Assembly: GCF_900454025.1 (NCBI RefSeq)
Contig: NZ_UGQM01000001.1
Span: 4,340,001-4,404,000 of the forward strand
DNA length: 64,000 bases
Direction: 5' to 3'
Source of the DNA: Mycolicibacterium gilvum
GTDB lineage: Bacteria; Actinomycetota; Actinomycetes; Mycobacteriales; Mycobacteriaceae
The stretch's first letter is position 1, and each line of letters starts with the position of its first letter. A program made the translations under genes and the position numbers. Under the pieces are notes generated by a model. It searched no databases, was not told where the DNA came from, and saw nothing but the letters and a program-made list of their open reading frames with translations. Of the stretch, positions 56,263 through 64,000 are shown piece after piece.

Positions 56263-58776
56263 TCAGGGAGTGGTGCTCCCGCTCCCGGTCGAGTCGTCCG
56301 TCCCCGTGGTGTCGGTGGTGGTGTCGCCGGCGTCTGCCGTCGCGTCGGTGTTCTGTGTCGTCGGTGCGCTCGTCGCCGACGGCGCAGACGTCTCCGCCAC
56401 CGTGACGGCCGTGGTCGGGTCCGCGACCACCGTCGACTGTTCCGTCTGCTCCGCCGTGCCCGACGTCGTCGGCACGGACGAAGTGGTGGGACTCGCGCTG
56501 GTCGTCGGCGGGGCCGACGTCGAGGTCGTCGGCGGGGCTGACGTGGTGGTCGTCGCCGTCGACGTCGTCGCCGCGACCTGCGTGCCGGCCGTCGTCGGTA
56601 TCGCGTCGGGCTGATCCGCACGAACGATGTCGAGGATCTGCGTGGTGTAGCCGTCCAACCGCGCCTCGATCTCCGCAGGTGCGAGCTTGCCTCCCTCGAT
56701 CTCCTTCTCGAAGGTCGCCATGTTGCTCCAGACCGCGTCAAGTCGCCTCATCGCGTCTTCGGAGAGCGGCTCGTCGAGCGTGACGAACAACTGGCGCGCC
56801 AAGGCATAGGTCAGGCAGTTCACGCATTCGTAGTTCAGTGCGCCCGCGAGGTTCTGTGGTGCCACCACGTTGTCATCGGACTCGTCGCTGTCGACGACGA
56901 AGATCACCTGGTAGGCGACGGCCACCGCGGTGCACGAGCTGCAGGCCGCATAGGCCTGGGCTTCGTTGACATTCATCACGTCGGTGTTGTCGGTGACCCA
57001 CACGAGCGCGAACGCCGCCTCGTAGACGGCCGTGCCGTCCCGGGTGTTGATCGCGAGTGCCTGGGTGTCGCCGGGTTCGGGGGCCAGCGGCCGGTTGACC
57101 GGGAACACCCAGCCGTCGTCCGGCGCAGCAGAGGCCAGGGAACTGGCGCCCGCACCGTTTCCGCCTCCGTTCAGTTCGGTGGACTGCGGCACCAGCACCA
57201 TGGCCAGTTTCGGCGCCTGCGCGGTCGGCATCGGTGCCGACGTGTCCCACACCGCCCGCATGACGCCCCGCTGACCGTTGACCAACTTCGGGGCCGCCAC
57301 CGTCCGCCGGTCGGTCTCACCGCGCCCCGCCGCCGGCGCGTTCATCCAATCCGTCTGCAGGGCGTAGGCGATATCGCCGAGCGTGCCGCGCTCCCACGGC
57401 TGGATGGGTCGGTAGTTCGTGTCGTTGGGCCACCACGCAAGGGCCACTCCCCCGGCGACGCCCACCCCGGCGACAACGGCGAGCAGGCGCATCCCGGCGT
57501 TGCCGGCCGTCGCCTTCCACGTCCCCGCGACGGTGCGCCGCACAAGCCTGACCAGCATGTAGAGCACACCGGCCACCGGAATCACGATCGCGATCATGGC
57601 GAGTACGCGCGCGATCATCTGGATGACGTCGCCGTCCGCCCACGCGTTGACGAGCACATCCCTCTGCGTGGTCAATCCGGCCCACGCGCTGCCGAGCAGA
57701 CGCGGCAGCGCCCAGACGGCGATCGCCAGCGTCGCGAGCAGCAGCGGCACCACGGTCATCACCCACACGGTCACGACGATGCGCGCCCAAGGTTTGAGCA
57801 GGCGCGCCTGCGGGTCGCCCCACCGCCACGGGAGGACGCCGAGCAGGGTCGGCTTGATTCGCGAGTAGAGATCGGGAACGCCGGTCAGGTCAGCGAGAAC
57901 GTGGTAGCCGTCGAAACGCACCAGCGGAGCGAGTTGGCGCAGCATCTGCAGGATCTGGGTGGCGACCACCAGCAGCAGCGCGTCGTAGTCCAGCCAGAGC
58001 CAGACGCCGGTGATGGCGATCGCGACCAGCGCGTTGAAATACAGCCCGCCGAGGTCGGTGCGGATCCGTCCCCAGCGGCCCAGCCGATAGGAGTCCGTCA
58101 CGTCGGTGTAGAACGCGGGCCACACCAGGTACACGCCGAATCCCATGACGCCCGGAGTCGAGCCTCCGTACCGGGCCGCGGCGGCGTGACCGAACTCGTG
58201 GAAACCCGCCGACAGGATGGTGACCACGAAGACCAGGATCAACAGGCCGGGACGTTGGAACGCGTCGTATGCGGCTGACGCCAGGCCCTTTTCGAAGAAG
58301 ACCCACCAGCACACGACGCCGAACGCGACCAGTGCCGGCAGCACGACCCAGCCGCGGAACAGCACCCGGAACGGGTCGGTCAGTCGACGGGTGCGCGCAG
58401 GATCGGTGACTGCATAGCGAAAACGCAGACCGAGCAACGGATTCCGCTTCTCGACCTCCGGCTGAGTTCCATCCGCGCGCGTCAACAGACCGAGTGGGCG
58501 CAGCTTCTGCTCGACGAGTACAACGACGTTGTCCTCGTTGACATCTCGGCCCGTCGATGCCGACACCGCGGCTGCGACCTGTTCCGCCGACCGTTTCCCG
58601 TCGATCTCCCGCAGTATCGCGTAGAGAAGGGGCGTCAACTGCACGGTCTGACCGTCGGCCCGGCGGACCAGCGAGGGCGGGTTCCGGTAACCCGAACCCG
58701 CCATCTCGCCGATCAGCTCGACGCCGTCGGCATGCCGCAGTCGCGTCTGCGTCGGCTGCGTGCCCGTGGCTGTCAC
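56263..58776 (-). CDS. PqqD-like/M50 metalloprotease membrane protein with extracytoplasmic domain
   Basis: 837 aa, GTG start with GGAG upstream. Residues 35-100 resemble the PqqD/RiPP-recognition winged helix ([42 protein letters not shown]). Membrane helices begin near 140. The site-2-protease zinc motif is HEFGH 193-197, and the third ligand is likely Asp289 in PLVRFDGYHVLADL, as in 'peptide zinc metalloprotease' proteins. More helices follow to about 450. An outer domain (450-725) has CSSC (612-615) and CVNC (651-654), then a Ser/Thr/Ala tail of about 110 residues. It probably processes a protein in the membrane; the repeat protein encoded 20 bases upstream is the obvious candidate. Confidence 0.85.
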   Translation of the reverse strand: MTATGTQPTQTRLRHADGVELIGEMAGSGYRNPPSLVRRADGQTVQLTPLLYAILREIDGKRSAEQVAAAVSASTGRDVNEDNVVVLVEQKLRPLGLLTRADGTQPEVEKRNPLLGLRFRYAVTDPARTRRLTDPFRVLFRGWVVLPALVAFGVVCWWVFFEKGLASAAYDAFQRPGLLILVFVVTILSAGFHEFGHAAAARYGGSTPGVMGFGVYLVWPAFYTDVTDSYRLGRWGRIRTDLGGLYFNALVAIAITGVWLWLDYDALLLVVATQILQMLRQLAPLVRFDGYHVLADLTGVPDLYSRIKPTLLGVLPWRWGDPQARLLKPWARIVVTVWVMTVVPLLLATLAIAVWALPRLLGSAWAGLTTQRDVLVNAWADGDVIQMIARVLAMIAIVIPVAGVLYMLVRLVRRTVAGTWKATAGNAGMRLLAVVAGVGVAGGVALAWWPNDTNYRPIQPWERGTLGDIAYALQTDWMNAPAAGRGETDRRTVAAPKLVNGQRGVMRAVWDTSAPMPTAQAPKLAMVLVPQSTELNGGGNGAGASSLASAAPDDGWVFPVNRPLAPEPGDTQALAINTRDGTAVYEAAFALVWVTDNTDVMNVNEAQAYAACSSCTAVAVAYQVIFVVDSDESDDNVVAPQNLAGALNYECVNCLTYALARQLFVTLDEPLSEDAMRRLDAVWSNMATFEKEIEGGKLAPAEIEARLDGYTTQILDIVRADQPDAIPTTAGTQVAATTSTATTTTSAPPTTSTSAPPTTSASPTTSSVPTTSGTAEQTEQSTVVADPTTAVTVAETSAPSATSAPTTQNTDATADAGDTTTDTTGTDDSTGSGSTTP

Positions 58777-58796
58777 GACAGCGCTCCGAACTCAGG

Positions 58797-59609
58797 TCAG
58801 CCCGCGGAATCGGTGTCGGAGGAGCCGGAATCCGTCCCGCCGCTCGCCGAGTCGGTCGTGCCGCCGCTGTCGGCCGAGGCCGCGCTGTCGGCCGAACCGC
58901 CGACGGCCGACGCGTCACCATCGCCTTGCGAGATGGTCGAATTCTGGTCGGCTTCCGCGACAGCCTCGCCGATGACGGTCTGCTTGATGATGGCGTCCTG
59001 CTCGGCGACCGAGATCGCGTCGGAGTCGATCGAGCCGATATTGGCGGACACGCCGGCGTTGATCGGCGCGGCGACGTTCGCGTTGGCCGCCACAGCACCG
59101 CTGATCGGCGCGGCCAGATCGGAGTCGAGGTCGACGTTGACGTTGACGTTGAGCAGGTTGCCGTCGAGCAGTGCGCCCGGGCTGGTGTCGACCTCCGCGC
59201 CGGTGCCGTCGTCCGTGCCGTCGCCGGATCCGTCTCCGGTGCCGGGAACGACGCCGGTGCCGTCGGTGGGCACCTCGTCGGCGTCGGTGTCCATACCGCC
59301 CTGATCGATGCCGCTGACCTGGGTGGAAGTGGCGTAGGCGTCGGCGTCGAGCATCTGCTCGATCGACGTGCCCTGATCGACCGTCGCCTGGCTGCCGGAC
59401 CCGTAGGTCAGCACGTTGGCGCCGGCTGCCGCGTCGATGGGCGCGGCGACGTTCAGGTTGGCCGCCGCCGCCAGATCGATGGGCGACGCGGCGTCGATGG
59501 CGACGTCGACGTCGGCGTTCAGGTCGAGGATGGACACGACCTCTTTGTCAGGCAGCGCGATCGCGCTCTCGGCCAGAAGTTCCTCCGGCGTCAGTCCCTG
59601 GGTGCTCAT
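58797..59609 (-). CDS. Cysteine-free Ala/Asp/Asn repeat protein, candidate substrate of the M50 protein
   Basis: 270 aa from ATG 59609 with an AGCGAGG site; the frame is open 25 codons further but without RBS. There is no signal peptide, membrane helix or cysteine. A leader-like start (MSTQGLTPEELLAESAIALP, then DKEVVSILDLN) is followed by two aligned 36-residue repeats (31-66 and 156-191; 20 of 36 identical), each holding two 14-residue units of the form A-A-P-I-x-x-A-x-x-A-N. Between and after them are Asp/Gly/Thr- and Ser/Ala/Gly-rich linkers. The composition is very acidic. I do not recognise an activity. A secreted or surface-assembled product processed by its neighbour is inference. Confidence 0.82.
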   Translation of the reverse strand: MSTQGLTPEELLAESAIALPDKEVVSILDLNADVDVAIDAASPIDLAAAANLNVAAPIDAAAGANVLTYGSGSQATVDQGTSIEQMLDADAYATSTQVSGIDQGGMDTDADEVPTDGTGVVPGTGDGSGDGTDDGTGAEVDTSPGALLDGNLLNVNVNVDLDSDLAAPISGAVAANANVAAPINAGVSANIGSIDSDAISVAEQDAIIKQTVIGEAVAEADQNSTISQGDGDASAVGGSADSAASADSGGTTDSASGGTDSGSSDTDSAG

Positions 59610-59833
59610 GTTCGCCTCGCTTCCCCCCCGAAGTTGCTGTCGGGAGAATCCGTGCTCCACCGTGATGTCGGGGCGGGTACCCACGGCTTTACAAGATCAA
59701 TACACGAATTGCCGAAACAGTTTGCGGCAGGCCAGATAACCCTGACCTAACTTTGAGTCCGTCCGTCGCACATCATCCACACCGGCAACACGGTCACGAG
59801 AGATTTGATTTGCCGAGCTATCTTTCGGTCGGA

Positions 59834-60466
59834 CTAGGACCACTCCGCGAGGACGCGCATCTTGCCGGCCTTCATGGCCGCGTCCCTGCGTCGCCGCTTG
59901 AGCTCGGCGGCGAAGGTGTTGCGGTCGTTGCCCTGAAAGTTCAGCGGTAGATGCAGCGCCTTGAACAGCTTGCCTTCGAGGTACCACGGCTCCGGGTGCA
60001 GCACCCAGGACACCGCGCAGTTCTCGGCCATCCACTCGGTCAGCACCGCCTCACCCCCGGCGAACGTCTGCCGCTTCCCGGAACCGACCCTGCGCAGTTC
60101 GATACCGAGACGCTCACCGAGCAGCACACCGAGGGACTTGCGCAATGTCGATCCGTCCGCGCTGGCGTTGCCTGCGCCGAAGTGGTACCTGATGCGTTTG
60201 CGCAGATCCTGCGGGGTCGACGGCCTGCCGTCCGCCCGGGGCGGACCCGGGCTGACCCCGACGTAGAGCAGGGTCCAGCCGTCTCGTTGTTCACACTCGG
60301 AAGTGTCGATGCCGCCGGGAATCTCGCGGAACCACCACCCGTGCGCGCCGGCCTTCGCGGGTACCGGATCCGCCTCCGAGAACACCTCGTCGCGGGTATA
60401 ACGCTGCGCGGCAAGGAAGTTCGCGACAGTGTCTGCGTTCCGCTTCGCAGAGATCGACTCGGCCAT
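59834..60466 (-). CDS. GIY-YIG domain protein
   Basis: 210 aa, ATG start. The GIY-YIG nuclease core is recognisable in degenerate form: GWTLLYVGVSPG, then the catalytic-arginine region LRKRIRYHFG, the metal glutamate in EPWYLEGKLFKAL, and LPLNFQGNDRNTFAAELKRRR at the end. This arrangement is seen in stand-alone GIY-YIG proteins of actinobacteria. The biological role (repair, restriction or defence) is not evident from neighbours. Confidence 0.8.
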   Translation of the reverse strand: MAESISAKRNADTVANFLAAQRYTRDEVFSEADPVPAKAGAHGWWFREIPGGIDTSECEQRDGWTLLYVGVSPGPPRADGRPSTPQDLRKRIRYHFGAGNASADGSTLRKSLGVLLGERLGIELRRVGSGKRQTFAGGEAVLTEWMAENCAVSWVLHPEPWYLEGKLFKALHLPLNFQGNDRNTFAAELKRRRRDAAMKAGKMRVLAEWS

Positions 60467-60496
60467 GCGGTTCAGCCTAGTCGTCCGCAGATCAGG

Positions 60497-61417
60497 TCAC
60501 TGCGGGTGCTTCTTCACGTAATCCTCCACGGGCACCGGGGACAGGGCTTCGTACCCGGCCGGCAGGACCACGTCGCCCGCGGTCGAGTTGTAGTAGACGT
60601 CCCAGCGGTAGAAGGCGGTGAACGCCGAGGGATGGGCGGCGATGAGGGTGGCGTACTGGTTGATCGCGCGGACGTACTGACGAGAGTTGTTGTAGCGGTA
60701 GATCGCGTGGTCACGATCGCGGGCGAAGCCCTGGGCGGCGAGGAACCGTCCCGCGGCCATGATGCTGTCGTGCGGCGACGCGATGTCGGTTCCCGCTCCG
60801 TACATCGCGAACGTCGACGGCAGGAACTGCATGGGCCCCTGCGCGCCGGCAGTGCTGACTCCCGAGATCCGGCCGAACGCGGTCTCCACGAAGTTGATGG
60901 CCGCCAGATAGTTCCACGCCACGCCCGAAGCCGCCTCGGCCTTGCGGTAGTAGCCGAGGAGTTCGTTCGCGGGCGGGGGTTCGTGAACCCGCCAGGCCGG
61001 CAGCGTCGGCTTACCCCGTCCCATCGCCGCGAGGTGCCTGCGCGCGTCGATGTTGCGGTCGTAGACGTCCAGGAGCGGGCCCGGCACCCGGGGCCGCACG
61101 ACCGGGTCCCACTGCGGGTGCCTGGCCAGCACCCGGTACGCCTTCTGCTGCCGACGCGCCGCGGCGACAAGCGCCGCGTCCGACGTCCCCGACGCCCGCA
61201 GCACCCGCTCGTCGGCGATCAGGTCGTCCACGATCTGTGCGGGCTCGGATCTGAGCACCGGTTGCGCGGTCGCCGGTGCGGGTGGCGCAACGGGTGCGGC
61301 CGACGTCGGGGGTGCGGCAGCACCGGACGTCTCGGGCGCAGTCGGTGCGGTCTGCGACGAACAGCCGACGACAACGGCGGTCAACAGCGCCGCGACGCCA
61401 ACGCGCTTGCAGCTCAA
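60497..61417 (-). CDS. Lytic transglycosylase lipoprotein
   Basis: 306 aa from TTG 61417, chosen because GGAG lies six bases upstream and a lipoprotein signal (LSCKRVGVAALLTAVVVGC, lipobox cysteine 19) follows at once. After a Pro/Ala/Thr-rich linker comes the SLT-type domain: YLAAINFVETAFGRISGVS with the catalytic Glu, then TAGAQGPMQFLPSTFAMYG. It cleaves peptidoglycan glycan strands from the outer face of the membrane. It is divergent from the DUF1460 gene across 70 bases, suggesting joint cell-wall functions. Confidence 0.9.
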   Translation of the reverse strand: MSCKRVGVAALLTAVVVGCSSQTAPTAPETSGAAAPPTSAAPVAPPAPATAQPVLRSEPAQIVDDLIADERVLRASGTSDAALVAAARRQQKAYRVLARHPQWDPVVRPRVPGPLLDVYDRNIDARRHLAAMGRGKPTLPAWRVHEPPPANELLGYYRKAEAASGVAWNYLAAINFVETAFGRISGVSTAGAQGPMQFLPSTFAMYGAGTDIASPHDSIMAAGRFLAAQGFARDRDHAIYRYNNSRQYVRAINQYATLIAAHPSAFTAFYRWDVYYNSTAGDVVLPAGYEALSPVPVEDYVKKHPQ

Positions 61418-61487
61418 TGACTTCTCCAAAGGTGAGCCGGTTGTGCGGTACGCCTCCCAGTGTGCGGGTGCGACGTACAGTGGCCAA

Positions 61488-62282
61488 ATGCCGCGGTACA
61501 ACGTCATGATCGCGTTCGTCGCCACGATGCTGGTCACCGTCGCCGGCCCGAGCATCACCCCTGCACATGCGGCCCCTCCTGTGCGCATCTCGCAGGCCAG
61601 CGCACAGATCCTGGACTCGATGCTGGCCACGACCGGTGATTCGTCGGATGCCGCGTCCATCTCCGCCCAGTTCCTGGGGACCCCCTACGGCGCGAACACG
61701 CTCATCGGCTCGGCCACCGAACCCGAGCAGCTCGTCGTCGACGTCGACAGCGTCGACTGCTTCACCTACGCCGACTACGTCGAGGCGCTCAAGAGGTCGG
61801 ATGATCGCGACGACTTCGTCGAGAACCTCATCGACATCCGCTACAAGAACGGCGAGGTGACCTTCGAGAGCAGGAAGCACTTCTTCACCGACTGGTCCGC
61901 ATCGTCCCCCGCCGTGGCCACCGACATCACCTCGACGCTGAGCTCGGAAGCGGTGGCGTCGCCGAAAAACCTGAACAGCACGGATGCCGGCGGGGTGTAC
62001 CTGCCCGGATTGCCGGTGGTGGCGCGCACGGTCACCTACATCCCGAGCGACGCGGTCGACGCAAGCGTCGTCGACCGGTTGCGTACCGGCGACTACGTCG
62101 GCGCGTACGCCACCGACGGCGGCCTCGACGTAACCCACGTCGGCATCGTCGTCGAGTCCGCCGACGGTCCGGTTCTGCGCAACGCGTCGTCGCTACCCGG
62201 CGACGACAGGGTGGTCGACAGCCCGCTCATCGAATATGTGCAGACCGTCCCCGGCATCGTGGTGCTGCGCCCCGTCCTGTGA
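61488..62282 (+). CDS. DUF1460 (NlpC/P60-like) secreted protein
   Basis: 264 aa, ATG start. Signal peptide MPRYNVMIAFVATMLVTVAGPSITPAHAA. DUF1460 features are the cysteine in VDSVDCFTYADYVEAL, the long middle segment VTFESRKHFFTDW, and the histidine in GGLDVTHVGIVVESADGPVLRNAS, a Cys-His pair as in NlpC/P60 enzymes. Relatives are peptidoglycan amidases; the likely substrate is a muropeptide. Its last codon lies in a 15-bp tandem repeat. Confidence 0.88.
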   Translation: MPRYNVMIAFVATMLVTVAGPSITPAHAAPPVRISQASAQILDSMLATTGDSSDAASISAQFLGTPYGANTLIGSATEPEQLVVDVDSVDCFTYADYVEALKRSDDRDDFVENLIDIRYKNGEVTFESRKHFFTDWSASSPAVATDITSTLSSEAVASPKNLNSTDAGGVYLPGLPVVARTVTYIPSDAVDASVVDRLRTGDYVGAYATDGGLDVTHVGIVVESADGPVLRNASSLPGDDRVVDSPLIEYVQTVPGIVVLRPVL

Positions 62283-62334
62283 GCGTGCCCGCTGTGAGAG
62301 TGCCCGGTGTGAGAGTGCCCGGTGTGAGCGTCCT
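62279..62334. repeat. 15-bp tandem repeat between convergent genes
   Basis: Units TGTGAGCGTGCCCGC (62279-62293), TGTGAGAGTGCCCGG (62294-62308 and 62309-62323) and a partial TGTGAGCGTCC (from 62324). The first unit contains the TGA of the DUF1460 gene, and the array ends at the SDR stop. About 3.7 copies; a likely variable-number locus. Confidence 0.9.
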
Positions 62335-63239
62335 CAGATCGGCAGCGCGGTGCCGGTCTCGCGTTCGGCGAACTCCCACAGCCTGCGCGCATCGGCGTAG
62401 TCGCACGCCACGGGTGCGCGGCCGCTGAGCGTCGGCGGCCCTTTGAAGCCGAAACGTCCGGCGATGCCGACGTAACTGCCCGGCGGAATCGGCTCGGTCA
62501 GGCAGTACAGCGACGGTGCCGCACCCGCGTCCAGGTCGTTGCCGATGACGTTGGCCGCGGCGGTCACCACGGAGTGGACCCGGGTCATCAGACGGGTGTC
62601 CGACACCTTCGCCAGGTTCGATGACACCCATCCCGGGTGCGTCAGATAGGTCGTCACCGGCGATCCCGCGGCCCGCAGCCGGCGGTCGAGCTCGAGGCCC
62701 CACAGCATCACCGCGAGCTTCGAGCGCGCGTACGCCGGAAACGGCGACCACTTGTCGGTGCGCAGGTGCGGATCGTCGAAGTTGATCGACGCCGTCTTGT
62801 GCGCGTCGGAGCCGACGTTGACGATCTTGGACCGCACGCGGCCATACAGCAGATTCGTCAGCGCGAACGGGCCGAGGAAGTTGGTGCCGAGGGTGTTCTC
62901 GAACCCGTCGACGGTGTCGGTGCGATGCTGGGCCACCGCCCCGGCGTTGTTGATCAGCACGTCGACGTCCCCGTCGAACAGGCTCGGAAACGCCCGCACC
63001 GACGACTGGTCGGCGAGGTCGAGTTCGACCACGGAGGTGTCGCCGCCCATCTCCGCGGCCCGCTGTGCCCCCAACTCCAGGTTGCGCACGGCGAGGATCA
63101 CCTGGGCGCCCGCGCGTGCCAGTGCGGTCGCAGTGGCCAGGCCCACCCCGTTCGTCGCGCCGGTGACGATGATCCGCTGCCCACTCATGTCGCCCAGTCG
63201 CGCTGGGGTCCATGTCGCCGCTGTTCGTGTCGATGCCAC
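62334..63239 (-). CDS. Short-chain dehydrogenase/reductase
   Basis: 301 aa, GTG start; MSGQRIIVTGATNGVG at residue 18 could be an alternative start. NAD(P) motif TGATNGVGLATA, LINNAGAV, and catalytic SDAHK...YARSK (Ser, Tyr, Lys). The pattern resembles retinol-dehydrogenase-like SDRs common in mycobacteria. The substrate is unknown. It is divergent from the acyl-CoA dehydrogenase gene. Confidence 0.92.
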   Translation of the reverse strand: MASTRTAATWTPARLGDMSGQRIIVTGATNGVGLATATALARAGAQVILAVRNLELGAQRAAEMGGDTSVVELDLADQSSVRAFPSLFDGDVDVLINNAGAVAQHRTDTVDGFENTLGTNFLGPFALTNLLYGRVRSKIVNVGSDAHKTASINFDDPHLRTDKWSPFPAYARSKLAVMLWGLELDRRLRAAGSPVTTYLTHPGWVSSNLAKVSDTRLMTRVHSVVTAAANVIGNDLDAGAAPSLYCLTEPIPPGSYVGIAGRFGFKGPPTLSGRAPVACDYADARRLWEFAERETGTALPI

Positions 63240-63382
63240 GACCCGAGGTTAACGACTGCTCCACCAGCAGGGCCGGGTGACGCATATGGCCTGTCGGTGA
63301 CATTAGGGCCAGGGGCGTCGAAAGCCGCCCAACCAAACGGTTAGTCTGGCCTTTGGTACGCCGACGAACCAGGAGGCTGTCA

Positions 63383-64000
<618 letters not shown>

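Overview
This window comes from the chromosome of a fast-growing, high-GC mycobacterium (Mycolicibacterium type). Three things support this. Gene order follows the M. tuberculosis block from about Rv1291 to Rv1326 in reversed orientation: glgB, thioredoxin-like protein, fadA4, epimerase, nucS, class III cyclase, alkA/ogt, rRNA operon, murA, cobO, DUF2550 gene, atp operon, rfe, sua5, prmC, prfA, rpmE, rho, thrB, thrC, hom, lysA, argS. The rRNA operon sits directly downstream of murA. The 16S rRNA has the short helix 18 typical of rapid growers. Species cannot be fixed from the sequence alone.

Layout. Bases 1-6650 hold the end of glgB, a thioredoxin-TPR protein, a DUF3817 membrane protein, thiolase fadA4, methylmalonyl-CoA epimerase, the mismatch-repair nuclease nucS with a small zinc-ribbon-like partner, and a membrane class III nucleotide cyclase. 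Bases 6758-16938 are an accessory metabolic island relative to M. tuberculosis: two acyl-CoA dehydrogenases, a double-domain class III CoA-transferase, a LysR regulator, a glutaminase-STAS fusion, and a Rieske oxygenase operon with a divergent TetR gene and tandem palindromic operators. Bases 17006-18996 encode alkylation repair (ada-alkA fusion and ogt). Bases 19016-24581 hold the rRNA operon on the minus strand with promoter and terminator. Bases 24704-39456 are core genes: murA, cobO, the F-type ATP synthase operon, wecA/rfe, sua5, prmC, prfA and rpmE.

Bases 39619-44767 interrupt the conserved rpmE-rho order. They carry an acyl-CoA ligase with a divergent TetR gene, a DinB/maleylpyruvate-isomerase-like gene, a complete IS1380-type insertion sequence and a MarR regulator. 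The IS has 16-bp imperfect inverted repeats and a TTAG target duplication. It has landed in the palindromic operator and promoter region between the DinB-like gene and the marR gene.

Bases 44773-53558 hold rho, with a tandemly repeated RG-rich N-terminal region, and the threonine/lysine/arginyl-tRNA block, followed by tRNA-Arg(CCG). The last 10 kb carries envelope and secreted proteins. These include an MspA-type porin whose signal peptide and mature domain lie in different frames, two secreted proteins, a PqqD-like/M50 metalloprotease membrane fusion beside a cysteine-free repeat protein, a GIY-YIG protein, a lipoprotein lytic transglycosylase, a DUF1460 protein, an SDR enzyme and the start of another acyl-CoA dehydrogenase.

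The best candidate for an undescribed system is the two-gene (possibly three-gene) set at 55879-59609. It has a leader-like, cysteine-free protein with four copies of a 14-residue Ala-Pro-Ile-Asn unit, encoded 20 bases upstream of a membrane protein that joins a PqqD-like recognition domain, a site-2-protease core (HEFGH) and a large extracytoplasmic domain with two CxxC motifs and a Ser/Thr-rich tail.
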